Shown here: positions 36,859-45,753 of the stretch, piece after piece | Layout: each line of letters begins with the position of its first letter | How positions within the stretch are numbered: the first letter of the stretch is position 1 | Assembly (NCBI RefSeq): GCF_004354985.1 | Contig: NZ_SMSK01000015.1 | Span: 62,001-126,000 of the forward strand | From: Segetibacter sp. 3557_3 | GTDB lineage: Bacteria > Bacteroidota > Bacteroidia > Chitinophagales > Chitinophagaceae | Direction: 5' to 3' | Length of the DNA stretch: 64,000 bases | Notes under the pieces: model-generated | Database searches by the model: none | What the model saw: only the letters and a program-made list of their open reading frames with translations | Told to the model about the DNA's origin: nothing | Translations under genes and position numbers: made by a program

Positions 36859-37194
36859 TCAGAGCTGGAATATCTTATCCATTAACACCCATTTTTCACC
36901 GGGTTTTCCGGATGGCAATGCCTGCTGAAATTTCCACATCAGTGCTTCCCATTGCTGCACCTTTGGATTGGCTGCGTCCATAGCGCCTTTAGTTTCGAAA
37001 CTAAAATCATCGGTGGTTTGCATGATCATAAACAGCCGGTTACCGGTATGGTAAATTTCCATGTTGGTGATTCCACAATCGGTGATGCTCCTTTTTATCT
37101 CGGGCCAAACGTGTTCACTTTTATGCCAATGAATGTATTCCGCAATCAATGCAGGATCATCAACCAGGTCAAGTGCTAAGCAGTACTGTTTCAT
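36859..37194 (-). CDS. rhaM: L-rhamnose mutarotase
   Basis: This 111-residue protein of the RhaM/YiiL family (DUF718) interconverts anomers of L-rhamnose. The family motifs are visible: YIHWHKSEHVWPEI, GITNMEIYHTGNRLFMIMQ and WEALMWKFQQALP. The ATG fits the start of the fold. Rhamnose is a component of pectin (rhamnogalacturonan), so the gene suits the neighbouring lyase locus. The rest of the rhamnose pathway is not in the window. A related L-fucose mutarotase activity is possible. Confidence 0.9.
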   Translation of the reverse strand: MKQYCLALDLVDDPALIAEYIHWHKSEHVWPEIKRSITDCGITNMEIYHTGNRLFMIMQTTDDFSFETKGAMDAANPKVQQWEALMWKFQQALPSGKPGEKWVLMDKIFQL

Positions 37195-38155
37195 GTGTAT
37201 CAGGTGAGGTTTCGTGGAATAAGCAAATCAGCCCTGAAGATCGGTTTTAATCTTTGTCCAGGTGCAAACATTACCTCATTTTAAAGCCGCATTATGTTGT
37301 TAAGTTCAGCGGTAAGTCTTTCGCAAAACAGGTTATATTTTCTCTTATCGATCACCTGATAAAGTTTAGGCTGATTGCCGGTGACAGAATCATCTGCTCA
37401 CCAATTCAATGCTGTGCAACAACGAACGTTTTTTGGTGACCAGCAATGGATCAATGGGCAACTTAGGTTGTGTCACTCACTTTTACCACATCTTTTCATG
37501 GCAGCAATCCGCGTACCCGAAAATGAAAACGATGGATGTATGCTGCAGTGAATGCAACTCATCTGCTCTCTCCTTTCTGCGTGCATCTCTTGCTGCCTTA
37601 AAGTATGCTCCTGAAGTGTGTGCCCCCAACCACGTTTATTATCGCACCATGTTGAGGGTTAAGGTACCGAATTTAAAAGCTGCCACAACCGACGAAAACT
37701 GAAGCCCAGGAAAGTTCAACAGCTTTAGCGTACCGCACAAGCGAGTTTCAGGAAGTTGTGGTTGCTAAGATTGCTCAAATGGTTGTGTGCCTTACAAAGT
37801 ACAAGCATGCGTTAACGTTGTACCCGCACGCAGGATTATGCTGCAGACAAAAATGGTCGGCTTGCAGAGCAGCACACCCACCGAATCCAATCCTAATTAA
37901 TGCATTTTATTCCTTTGAATTTTACCAATAAAGGTTCAGCAAATAAGGCCCAATTAAATCGAAACTGCTATTGTAAGATTAAAAGAACTTCTGTACATTA
38001 GATGAAATTCGACGTCTATTCAAACGTTAACCATAAACAAGCGGGCGTCAGCGAACCATCCTGGTTTCGAATTTCCATTTCTTAAGCAAGTTTCCTCATT
38101 ATTATTTACAAGCCGGCAAGTTACCGGGTTACATAAAGCGTGTGTCAAATATGCG
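37195..38155. other. 961-bp gap, mostly without recognisable genes
   Basis: One long plus-strand frame (37409-37702) has no family resemblance, and its codon pattern looks unlike a real gene. A 27-codon frame begins at 38002. The promoter of the radical SAM operon should be near the right end. No repeat was recognised. Confidence 0.45.
38002..38085 (+). CDS. Possible 27-codon peptide upstream of the radical SAM gene
   Basis: ATG at 38002, stop at 38085. The peptide starts MKFDVYSNVN and ends SWFRISIS. It lies 70 bp before the radical SAM gene on the same strand. There is no good ribosome-binding site. It might be a modified precursor peptide, but a frame of this length is easily found by chance. 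Confidence 0.2.
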   Translation: MKFDVYSNVNHKQAGVSEPSWFRISIS

Positions 38156-39238
38156 ATGTGGTTAAATATTTTATTAGTAGGTTGGTTTAAATACAAGCGC
38201 CTGGCTATTGCAATTAAAAGAATGAAGTCGCTGGCTAAGATGAAGGATGCCTATCGTGGTGAAAACAAGCTAATCAAATATTCGCTTGCGGGCAACCGGT
38301 ATTACTTTAGCTACAATGCACCCGGCTGGCCCTCCAAATCTTTCAACCGGTATATCCAATATCAATTAGCGCAATTTGACCTAAACAAGCCTGTTGCAAT
38401 ACACACCCTGATATTCGGAATAACAAAGAAGTGTGGTTATAAATGTGAGCATTGCTTTGAGTGGGAAAACCTGAACAAACCTGAAACACTGACCAAAGAA
38501 GACATCACTGAAGTAATTGCCAGTTTCCGGTCGCTGGGCGCTACAACCGTGCAGGTTAGTGGCGGCGAACCACTTAATCGTTTGGCGGATATCAATGCAA
38601 TCGTTCCGAAATTCAAAGACGTGGATTTCTGGATTTATACATCAGGCTACCAATTGACCGATGAAAAAGCAAAACAATTCAAGAAGGCCGGGGTAACAGG
38701 AATTACGGTCAGCCTTGATCATTGGACCCCATCACTGCACGACACATTCAGGGGTAAAAACGGTGCATTTGATTGGGTTGAAAAAGCTGCAGTAAACACC
38801 GTAAATAACGGACTTGTTCTGTGCCTGTCACTATGCGCTACAAACGACTTTATTTCTGATGAAAACCTGGATGGTTATATCAGGCTTGCAAAAAAGCTCA
38901 AAGCTTCATTCGTGCAGATATTAGAGCCAAAAGCAGTTGGGCACTATGCCGGCAAAGGTGTTTTGTTGTCACAAGAAAATATTGCCCTGCTGGAAGCATT
39001 TTATAAACGGGTAAACTTTGATCCGCTATATAAACACTACCCTTCTGTTATGTACCATGGCTTTTATAGCCGGCTGCTGGGTTGTTCAGGAGCTGGAAAA
39101 GACTATCTCTATGTTGATATGGATGGCAATGTGCACGATTGCCCCTTTTGCCAGCGGAAAGTTTTTAACGTGCTTACTGATGACATTGCAGCAAATGTTG
39201 AAAACATGAAAACCGGAACATGTACATTTTATAATTGA
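38156..39238 (+). CDS. Radical SAM protein with SPASM/Twitch-like C-terminus
   Basis: A 360-residue radical SAM enzyme of unknown reaction. The cluster site is Cys93-x3-Cys97-x2-Cys100 (CGYKCEHC), and VSGGEPL is the SAM-binding motif. At the C-terminus Cys310, Cys329 and Cys332 (GCSGAGKDYLYVDMDG, DCPFC) and Cys356 look like ligands of an auxiliary cluster. An N-terminal stretch of about 80 residues with a short hydrophobic start precedes the core. It is the first gene of a three-gene operon (7 and 9 bp gaps). The partner is an AlkB-like oxygenase, so a lipid or peptide modification is possible. Confidence 0.85.
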   Translation: MWLNILLVGWFKYKRLAIAIKRMKSLAKMKDAYRGENKLIKYSLAGNRYYFSYNAPGWPSKSFNRYIQYQLAQFDLNKPVAIHTLIFGITKKCGYKCEHCFEWENLNKPETLTKEDITEVIASFRSLGATTVQVSGGEPLNRLADINAIVPKFKDVDFWIYTSGYQLTDEKAKQFKKAGVTGITVSLDHWTPSLHDTFRGKNGAFDWVEKAAVNTVNNGLVLCLSLCATNDFISDENLDGYIRLAKKLKASFVQILEPKAVGHYAGKGVLLSQENIALLEAFYKRVNFDPLYKHYPSVMYHGFYSRLLGCSGAGKDYLYVDMDGNVHDCPFCQRKVFNVLTDDIAANVENMKTGTCTFYN

Positions 39239-39245
39239 TAACCTG

Positions 39246-40268
39246 ATGAACCCCTATCGCTACCTGATATTACTGCTTGTACCGGCTACAGTAATCGCAG
39301 GTTACTGGGGTGGCGGTTATTTCAATTTTCTTACCCCAATTATCTGCTTTGTATTTCTTCCGGTTATTGATCTGATCCCTTTTTCAAGGCGGGAAAAAAC
39401 AGGTAACAGGGCAGCAAAAGAAAACAAGGCTTTTAGAACAGTTCCTTTGCTATTTGTACCGGTAATTCTCTGTCTTGTATTTGGAGGAAGTGCGCTCGTT
39501 ACCCAACAGTACTTACCCTTGCATGCCTTTATAGGTTTTATGATTTCAGTTGGTGTGGTTAACGGAACAATGGGTTTTGCCCTGGCGCACGAATTCATTC
39601 ATAAGTTTTCACCCCGGGAAAAGCTTGCGGGTTACCTTTTGTTGTCGTGCTCCGGCTACCTGCACTATAGCATAGAACATGTGCACGGCCACCATGTATA
39701 TGCCTGCACACCCCTCGACCCCAACTCCGCACAAAAAGGCGAGTCGTTTTACGCCTTTCTTGGGAGGAGCATTCCTGGAAGCTTCCTTAATGCATGGAAG
39801 ATTGAAAGAAAGCTGCTGCAAAAAGAACATCATGCCTTTTTAACGATACACAACCGGATGCTGGTATTTTCTTTCATTCAACTATTGGTATTGAGTGTAG
39901 TTTATTTTAGTTGTGGCAGCCTTGCTTTATTGTTTTTTGTTGGCCAGGGTATGGTAGCGGTGATCCTTCATCAACAGGTAAATTACCTGCAACACTATGG
40001 CTTAATACGATCAGGGGATCCCGACTGCCGGGAGAAAATGCATGCACACCATACCTGGGAAATCCCCGGAAACTGCAGGATCATCGACCTTTTCCAGGTG
40101 CATAATCATGCAGATCATCACCTGCATGCTGCGACGCCATACGAGAAGCTGGTAACAACCGGGGAGTCGCCTCGTTTACCGGCAAATTACGCAACAATGA
40201 TGTTGGTTTCACTGCTTCCGCCGTTGTGGTTTAGCCTTATTCATAAACGCTTACCGGTTACCCCCTAA
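39246..40268 (+). CDS. AlkB-like membrane non-haem di-iron oxygenase
   Basis: A 340-residue integral membrane protein of the alkane 1-monooxygenase / fatty acid desaturase superfamily. All histidine boxes of AlkB are present: HEFIHK at 115-120, EHVHGHH at 144-150, NYLQHYGL at 246-253 and HNHADHH at 286-292, the last followed by HA. About six hydrophobic helices surround them. AlkB enzymes hydroxylate alkyl chains with O2 and a rubredoxin partner; no rubredoxin is near. It lies 7 bp after the radical SAM gene and 9 bp before the next gene. Confidence 0.9.
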   Translation: MNPYRYLILLLVPATVIAGYWGGGYFNFLTPIICFVFLPVIDLIPFSRREKTGNRAAKENKAFRTVPLLFVPVILCLVFGGSALVTQQYLPLHAFIGFMISVGVVNGTMGFALAHEFIHKFSPREKLAGYLLLSCSGYLHYSIEHVHGHHVYACTPLDPNSAQKGESFYAFLGRSIPGSFLNAWKIERKLLQKEHHAFLTIHNRMLVFSFIQLLVLSVVYFSCGSLALLFFVGQGMVAVILHQQVNYLQHYGLIRSGDPDCREKMHAHHTWEIPGNCRIIDLFQVHNHADHHLHAATPYEKLVTTGESPRLPANYATMMLVSLLPPLWFSLIHKRLPVTP

Positions 40269-40277
40269 ACTAACCCA

Positions 40278-41981
40278 ATGCTCATGACACCATTTCAATT
40301 TACCCGCAGGGATTTGTTTACCATTCTGTTCGCTCCGGTTCTCTTTTTATTTATCAAAGGAAAAAGGTTGAAAGGATTGATCATTCTTTTAGCAATAGGA
40401 ATAATATTTACCGGGTGTTTTAAAAACTACTACCGGGTAGTCTCAAGACCCATTACGGACACAACAAACCTTCCGGCCTTAAAAAACAGTGATAAGTATT
40501 TTATCGTGCACCTGCGCAATGGATTTTACCACCTGAAAAATATAAGGGTCAACGGGTCGAACCTTGAAGCGGATATGCAAACGCTTCCACCCGAAAGAGA
40601 AACGTTTATTATGGCAAGCCAGGCACCATCTAAAACGTATAAAAGCCGTCAACGGTCATTGCTGTTTTCCGAAGTTCATTTATATGCCCAGGATGTAAGT
40701 ATCATTGATACAACACATCTTTCCATACCTATGTCTTCCATCAGTAAAGTAAACATCTATGAAAAAGACTCCGGCAAAACAATCGGTTCTTACGCGCTGG
40801 GATTCCTGGGCGTATACCTGGGCGCTAATCTCCTGCTTGGCCTTATTATTCTAGCAACGTGTAATTGCCCGCAGGTTTACACTTATGATGGCAACCAGTA
40901 CAATTTTAAGAGTGGTGTGTTTAGTGGTGCCATCTATTCTTCGCTGGAGAAAACGGATTACCTGCCCCTGGATGGCTTACAAAGCGTAAACAACAAATAC
41001 CTTTTTAAGCTTGCGAACAATCAAAAAGAGGAGCAATTTATCAACCAGGTACAATTGATTAAGGTAGCGCATGGAGCAGGTAAAAAAGTTCTGCTCGACC
41101 GGCACGGCACCCCACATACTTATACTAAGCCAATAAATGCAACAGCAGTTGACAACCTTTCCCGTGAAGTCGCAGGATCGCTCGGGAACACTGATGGAAA
41201 CGTTTACCTGTTTGATCAGCAAAGCGATTTAAGGTCGAAGTTTGGCAGTGTAGTTCTAACGTTCGACATGGCGGGTAGCAAGACTGATGGCAAACTGGTG
41301 ATCCATGCTAAAAACAGTTTATGGTCGGGTTATGTATTTGAAGAATTTTCTTCCTTATTTGGTAGCAATTATAGTAGCTGGGTTGCAAAACAAGACAAAG
41401 CCGACCGGAGGACAATTGAGCAATGGCAGCAGGACCAGGCGCTGCCCCTAATGGTTTATGTAGAGACGGATAAGGGCTGGGTCTTCGCCGACTATTTTCC
41501 TTTCACGGGAAATACTGCGGGACGGGATATGATCATGAAGCTAGACCTACCTGCCAACAAAACCAACGTAAGGATCAAAATAGAAAGCGCCTATATGTTT
41601 TGGGAACTTGACTATGCAGGGCTTGACCTTTCACCCGACGAGCCTGTTACCTTAAGCTACCTCGACGCCTCGGCCGTTACCCGCGAAAACTATGAGCCAA
41701 TGCCAGGCAAGGTATCTGCCAGGGATGATGCCTATGTACAGTTGAAGGAAGATCAGTGGGTAAATGTGGTATTTGAAGAGACCAGCACCGACAAAAACAA
41801 AACACATTCACTGTTTCTATCAACTACCGGCTACTACCATAATACCCGAAGATACACGGGAAAAACGCAGACAGCGGCTTTATACAAGTTTAGAAAAGAA
41901 GGCACCTTCAACAACTTTTCGAAATCGAAGTACAAAACTGCACGTGAAGCGCTGGCAAAAGGCATCACTTTCCCGTATTAA
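40278..41981 (+). CDS. Large membrane-anchored protein of unknown function
   Basis: I do not know a named family. The 567-residue protein has two hydrophobic segments near the N-terminus (about 12-27 and 32-46). The second ends in FTGC (Cys47), which could be a lipobox if the true start is later. A third segment (171-194) is followed directly by CNCPQVYTYDGNQYNF, a Cys-rich turn. The C-terminal 350 residues look beta-rich and exported (GYVFEEFSSLFGSNYSSWV, VYVETDKGWVFADYFPF). It closes the operon of radical SAM and AlkB-like genes. Confidence 0.65.
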   Translation: MLMTPFQFTRRDLFTILFAPVLFLFIKGKRLKGLIILLAIGIIFTGCFKNYYRVVSRPITDTTNLPALKNSDKYFIVHLRNGFYHLKNIRVNGSNLEADMQTLPPERETFIMASQAPSKTYKSRQRSLLFSEVHLYAQDVSIIDTTHLSIPMSSISKVNIYEKDSGKTIGSYALGFLGVYLGANLLLGLIILATCNCPQVYTYDGNQYNFKSGVFSGAIYSSLEKTDYLPLDGLQSVNNKYLFKLANNQKEEQFINQVQLIKVAHGAGKKVLLDRHGTPHTYTKPINATAVDNLSREVAGSLGNTDGNVYLFDQQSDLRSKFGSVVLTFDMAGSKTDGKLVIHAKNSLWSGYVFEEFSSLFGSNYSSWVAKQDKADRRTIEQWQQDQALPLMVYVETDKGWVFADYFPFTGNTAGRDMIMKLDLPANKTNVRIKIESAYMFWELDYAGLDLSPDEPVTLSYLDASAVTRENYEPMPGKVSARDDAYVQLKEDQWVNVVFEETSTDKNKTHSLFLSTTGYYHNTRRYTGKTQTAALYKFRKEGTFNNFSKSKYKTAREALAKGITFPY

Positions 41982-42173
41982 ATAACTACAATTAACTTAT
42001 CCTACTCCGCTGAACCAGTTCAAGCCGCCTGGCTAAATACTCCCCTGGCGGATACCCAAGCCGACTCCTTTTTTCTGAACGATTCGCCTTTAGCAATTAC
42101 CTTTTCGCAGGACGTAAGCAAACATTTTGTATCATGCCCCCTGTTGTGCTAAAAGCCATTAAGGAGGTAAACC

Positions 42174-43304
42174 ATGAAGATCATCGTTGCGCCCGACAAG
42201 TTTAAGGAAAACCTTACTTCGTTTGAACTGTGCGCTGCTATTGCAGAAGGCATCTCCATCGTGGATGATACCATTGACATTGTGCAATTGCCGCTGGCCG
42301 ACGGTGGTGATGGCTTTGTAAACGTACTTGGCCATTATCTGAAAACAACCTCGGTTGGGTGCGACACCGTTGACGCACTTGGCAGGCCGATCGTTGTCCA
42401 CTATGGATGGTCGGCCAGCGCGAAAACGGCCCTTATCGAATTGGCTTCGGCCTCAGGACTAGCAGGAATTCAACCACACGAAAGAAATCCAATGCTAACG
42501 TCCACTTATGGTACCGGTCTGCTTATGAAAGATGCGATTGCGCGTGGTGCTAAGGAGATCATCATTGGTATAGGCGGAAGTGCTACCAACGACGGAGGTA
42601 CCGGTTTACTGGCGGCATTGGGTTATACGTTCAGAAATCACCGGCAAGAAGTGGTTCCACCTATGGGTAAGAACCTCGGCGAAATTGCCGAAATCATTGC
42701 CCCGGATCAGGCTGTTGCTATCCCGATTATTGTTGCCTGTGATGTTGACAACCCGCTCCTGGGTGTCAACGGTGCAACCCATACTTATGGTGCACAAAAA
42801 GGGGCAGATCGCTTGCAGATAGATGAACTGGAAAAAGGAATGAAGCAGTTCGCGGAATTACTGGAGACCTTTATGGGGAAACCGGTTTCCGAAATGCCGG
42901 GTGCGGGTGCCGCGGGTGGAACAGGTGCAGGGCTGATGTTGCTTGCCGATGTAAGCCTGCAAAAAGGTATCGAGATCGTATTTAAACATTCAGATATTAG
43001 AACCCACTTGAAGAACACCGATCTTGTAATTACTGCAGAGGGCACATTCGACAAACAGACAATGCATGGCAAGGCGCTGCATGCCTTGGCAAACGAAGCA
43101 GCTAAAATGGATGTTCCTGTAATGGCGGTATGCGGGGCTGTTGCCATTGAACCCGCCTGCTATACCAGTTCAGGATTTTCTTTCGTAGCAAGTATAACTG
43201 ACGGACCAATGAGCCTTGAAGAAAGTAAAGCAAGAGCCTATGAATTGGTCAGGAATAAAGTAATCGCCCTGGTTTACTTGTTCAAGACAATGAAGCAAGT
43301 CTAA
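42174..43304 (+). CDS. Glycerate kinase (GlxK/GarK family)
   Basis: The enzyme phosphorylates glycerate, a step of glyoxylate and serine/galactarate metabolism. The 376-residue protein starts MKIIVAPDKFKENLT. It has the DGGDGF motif near residue 44, the GIGGSATNDGGTGLLAALG loop and GAGAAGGTGAGL. The length is typical. The neighbours are unrelated. A strong-looking GGAGG lies just before the ATG (AAGGAGGTAAACCATG), unusual in this genome. Confidence 0.94.
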   Translation: MKIIVAPDKFKENLTSFELCAAIAEGISIVDDTIDIVQLPLADGGDGFVNVLGHYLKTTSVGCDTVDALGRPIVVHYGWSASAKTALIELASASGLAGIQPHERNPMLTSTYGTGLLMKDAIARGAKEIIIGIGGSATNDGGTGLLAALGYTFRNHRQEVVPPMGKNLGEIAEIIAPDQAVAIPIIVACDVDNPLLGVNGATHTYGAQKGADRLQIDELEKGMKQFAELLETFMGKPVSEMPGAGAAGGTGAGLMLLADVSLQKGIEIVFKHSDIRTHLKNTDLVITAEGTFDKQTMHGKALHALANEAAKMDVPVMAVCGAVAIEPACYTSSGFSFVASITDGPMSLEESKARAYELVRNKVIALVYLFKTMKQV

Positions 43305-43325
43305 CCTGCCTCTGAAATTATTGAC

Positions 43326-43685
43326 TCAATTTTGTTTAAGTGGCGTTTGACGCAGCTCTGCATTATGTGTTTTCAGCTCCCGTTCAAGAAAATAGTTGAG
43401 TGCGGTTCTTAATACCGCAATTGCAGCCAGCTTACCGATGTCGTCCCATGTTGGCGCAATTGCAGTTGCGAGAATATCTGCGGCGAGCAACAACTCCAAA
43501 GCAACCGTAAGTGCACTTCCAAAGTGTATCCGGATTTCCTGGTTATTTGAGCCGTCACCGGGTACAAAAAGGTGGCGAAAGTACCTGTATAAAAACTTAA
43601 GCAATGCTACGCCAATTACAAAAGCTGCAACAACTTCCACCGCACTGCTCAGGTATTTTGTAAGTATTTCAGCTAGTTCTTTCAT
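43326..43685 (-). CDS. DUF1622 family membrane protein
   Basis: A 120-residue inner-membrane protein with three hydrophobic segments. The DUF1622 pattern is visible in VEVVAAFVIGVALLKFLYRYFR, IHFGSALTVALELLLAADILATAI and GKLAAIAVLRTALNYFLERE. The start was placed at the ATG at 43685, because the longer frame upstream has no membrane pattern and no plausible start. The function is unknown. Confidence 0.8.
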   Translation of the reverse strand: MKELAEILTKYLSSAVEVVAAFVIGVALLKFLYRYFRHLFVPGDGSNNQEIRIHFGSALTVALELLLAADILATAIAPTWDDIGKLAAIAVLRTALNYFLERELKTHNAELRQTPLKQN

Positions 43686-44103
43686 AAGCTTTGTTGAAAG
43701 TAAACTTATCGGTATACAATAGTTATACCTACACTTAAAATAACTAACCGGAACAGATTTGACCCCTCGCTTACTGGTGGCAACACAACGTGCCGCTTCC
43801 AAGCCGCGAAGCTGTTGGACAGAAGACCCCTGTGTTGGCTGATTTTTTAGTTCTAATCTTCCCCCAGTCATCGTTGATTTAAGCAGGTTGTGTTTCGCGC
43901 TCCGTCCTCTTCCAACCCTATGCTACGGCGGGCAAAGGTCGGCCAGCAGAAGAGATTGCTTCCAGGAAAACTTTGATTACCAGGGGAATGCTTCAGAGGA
44001 AAGAAAAGCTTGTTTAAGTCTGCAAACAAAACCGGATTGGTGATTAATTTAGCCGGACGATTCAACAGACATCACAAGATTTTTAATTTGAAAACCTTGC
44101 TGA

Positions 44104-44817
44104 ATGCTTCCGGTTCCTGCATATATCATTATCACGTTTGTTTTAACCACGTTACTAACGGTAATAATATTTGCTATTGCAAGCTCAAATGCCAGAATAA
44201 CCCTGTTCATCCTTACCGGTTGGGTAGTCCTCCAGGCAATTGCAGGTTTTTCCGGTTTTTACCTAACAACGGATACCCTACCTCCAAGATTTGTTCTACT
44301 TGTTTTTCCCCCTTTGCTGCTCATCAGCCTGCTTTTTGTAACCCCGGGTGGCAAAAGGTTTATCGACAAAATGGATCCGGGATTGCTAACCTTGCTTCAT
44401 AGTTGCCGGATACCGGTAGAGCTGGTGCTGTTCTGGCTATCTCTGCAAAAGGCTGTTCCGGGGTTGATGACGTTTGAGGGCAGGAACTTTGATATCGTCT
44501 CGGGGCTGACGGCACCAGCGGTTTACTATTTTGGCTACGTAAAAAAGCTGATGAGCAGTAAGATCCTTATCGTATGGCATTTAGCCTGTCTCGTGTTGTT
44601 GTTTAACATCGTAATACATGCGATACTTTCCGCGCCTTCGCCATTGCAACAATTTGCTTTTGAACAGCCGAATATTGCCGTGTTGTACTTTCCTTTTGTG
44701 TGGCTACCCTGTTGCGTTGTTCCACTTGTTTTATTGTCGCACCTTGCTGTATTGCGGCAGCTGAAAACGGCCAACAAAAGCGTGCAGAAAACAGGGAAGT
44801 CGGGCAACAATTACTGA
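44104..44817 (+). CDS. Integral membrane protein, function unknown
   Basis: A 237-residue protein with six or seven hydrophobic helices (IIITFVLTTLLTVIIFAI, LVFPPLLLISLLFV, LACLVLLFNIVIHAIL, PCCVVPLVLLSHLAVL). A middle loop reads FEGRNFDIVSGLTAPAVYYFGYVKK. No motif of a known transporter is seen. Conserved hypothetical proteins of this shape are common in Bacteroidota. Confidence 0.65.
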   Translation: MLPVPAYIIITFVLTTLLTVIIFAIASSNARITLFILTGWVVLQAIAGFSGFYLTTDTLPPRFVLLVFPPLLLISLLFVTPGGKRFIDKMDPGLLTLLHSCRIPVELVLFWLSLQKAVPGLMTFEGRNFDIVSGLTAPAVYYFGYVKKLMSSKILIVWHLACLVLLFNIVIHAILSAPSPLQQFAFEQPNIAVLYFPFVWLPCCVVPLVLLSHLAVLRQLKTANKSVQKTGKSGNNY

Positions 44818-44855
44818 ATGGTAACCGGCATTGTAAAAAACATCTTCCAAGCAGC

Positions 44856-45482
44856 ATGATAAATGAATTGGATAACATGGAACAAGGTCATAAATCCGGG
44901 TTTGATGATTCGCCTATTGTTGATGAAGTCACACCTGCAACTATGCAAGTACAGAGGAAATTGATCGTTTACATCGCGGCAAGCGTAGACGGCTATATCG
45001 CGAAACCAAACGACGACTTAAGTTTTTTAGCTCCTGTTGAAAGGGAGGGTGAAGACTACGGGTACCTTGACTTCATATCAACAGTAGACACCGTGCTTGT
45101 AGGCAGAAAAACTTATGAATGGGTGATGAAACAAGTAAGCGAGTTTCCCCATTCAGGGAAGCAAACGTTTGTTATTACACGGACTGCACGAGCAAAGGAG
45201 GGCAACATCGAATTTTATACCGGCGACATAAGAGAGCTTGTAACCAAACTCAAGCATGCACCGGGTAACAATATCTTCTGCGACGGCGGTGCGGATTTGG
45301 TGAATAGCCTGTTGCAAGATGATCTGGTGGATGAATTTATTCTCTCAATTATACCTGTACTCGTTGGTGCTGGAACCCGGCTTTTCGGAGACGATCGCCC
45401 GGAACACACTTTAAAGCTTGTTTCCATCAAACAGTTTGAAAGCGGACTGGTACAAATACATTATAAGCGTGCGACCAATTGA
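44856..45482 (+). CDS. Dihydrofolate reductase / RibD C-terminal family protein
   Basis: The family shares the fold of dihydrofolate reductase and the RibD reductase domain. KLIVYIAASVDGYIAKPNDDL opens the domain. VGRKTYEW follows, and GAGTRLFGDDRP lies near the end. NADPH binding is likely, the substrate is unknown. Three in-frame ATGs are possible (44856, 44877, 44943); the last gives a protein that begins just before the domain. I listed the longest one that does not cross the previous gene. Confidence 0.8.
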   Translation: MINELDNMEQGHKSGFDDSPIVDEVTPATMQVQRKLIVYIAASVDGYIAKPNDDLSFLAPVEREGEDYGYLDFISTVDTVLVGRKTYEWVMKQVSEFPHSGKQTFVITRTARAKEGNIEFYTGDIRELVTKLKHAPGNNIFCDGGADLVNSLLQDDLVDEFILSIIPVLVGAGTRLFGDDRPEHTLKLVSIKQFESGLVQIHYKRATN

Positions 45483-45753
45483 AACCGGTTTTGGTCTTCT
45501 CACTTTATGGTCAGCTAAACCAAAGGGTTCGTTGAAGGAAAAACTTATCATGTAGCAGCGCAAAACCAACAACGCTCAATCTAAAGGCTTAGCGGAAACA
45601 ATAACCATCATCCGCATCGAGCCTGCAGAGCCGGCTCCTTCCCCCATTGGTTGCGAACCTTTTTGCTCCACAACTGTAATGTGTGCGCTTGCAGCCGCCA
45701 CGTTGCCTCTAAATGGCTCTGTGGAAAGCCGCAAAAAATCAGCACAGCATACC

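Noticed and set aside
37409-37702. Plus-strand gene of 97 codons
   Set aside because: No family match by eye and residue composition unlike real genes here; likely chance.
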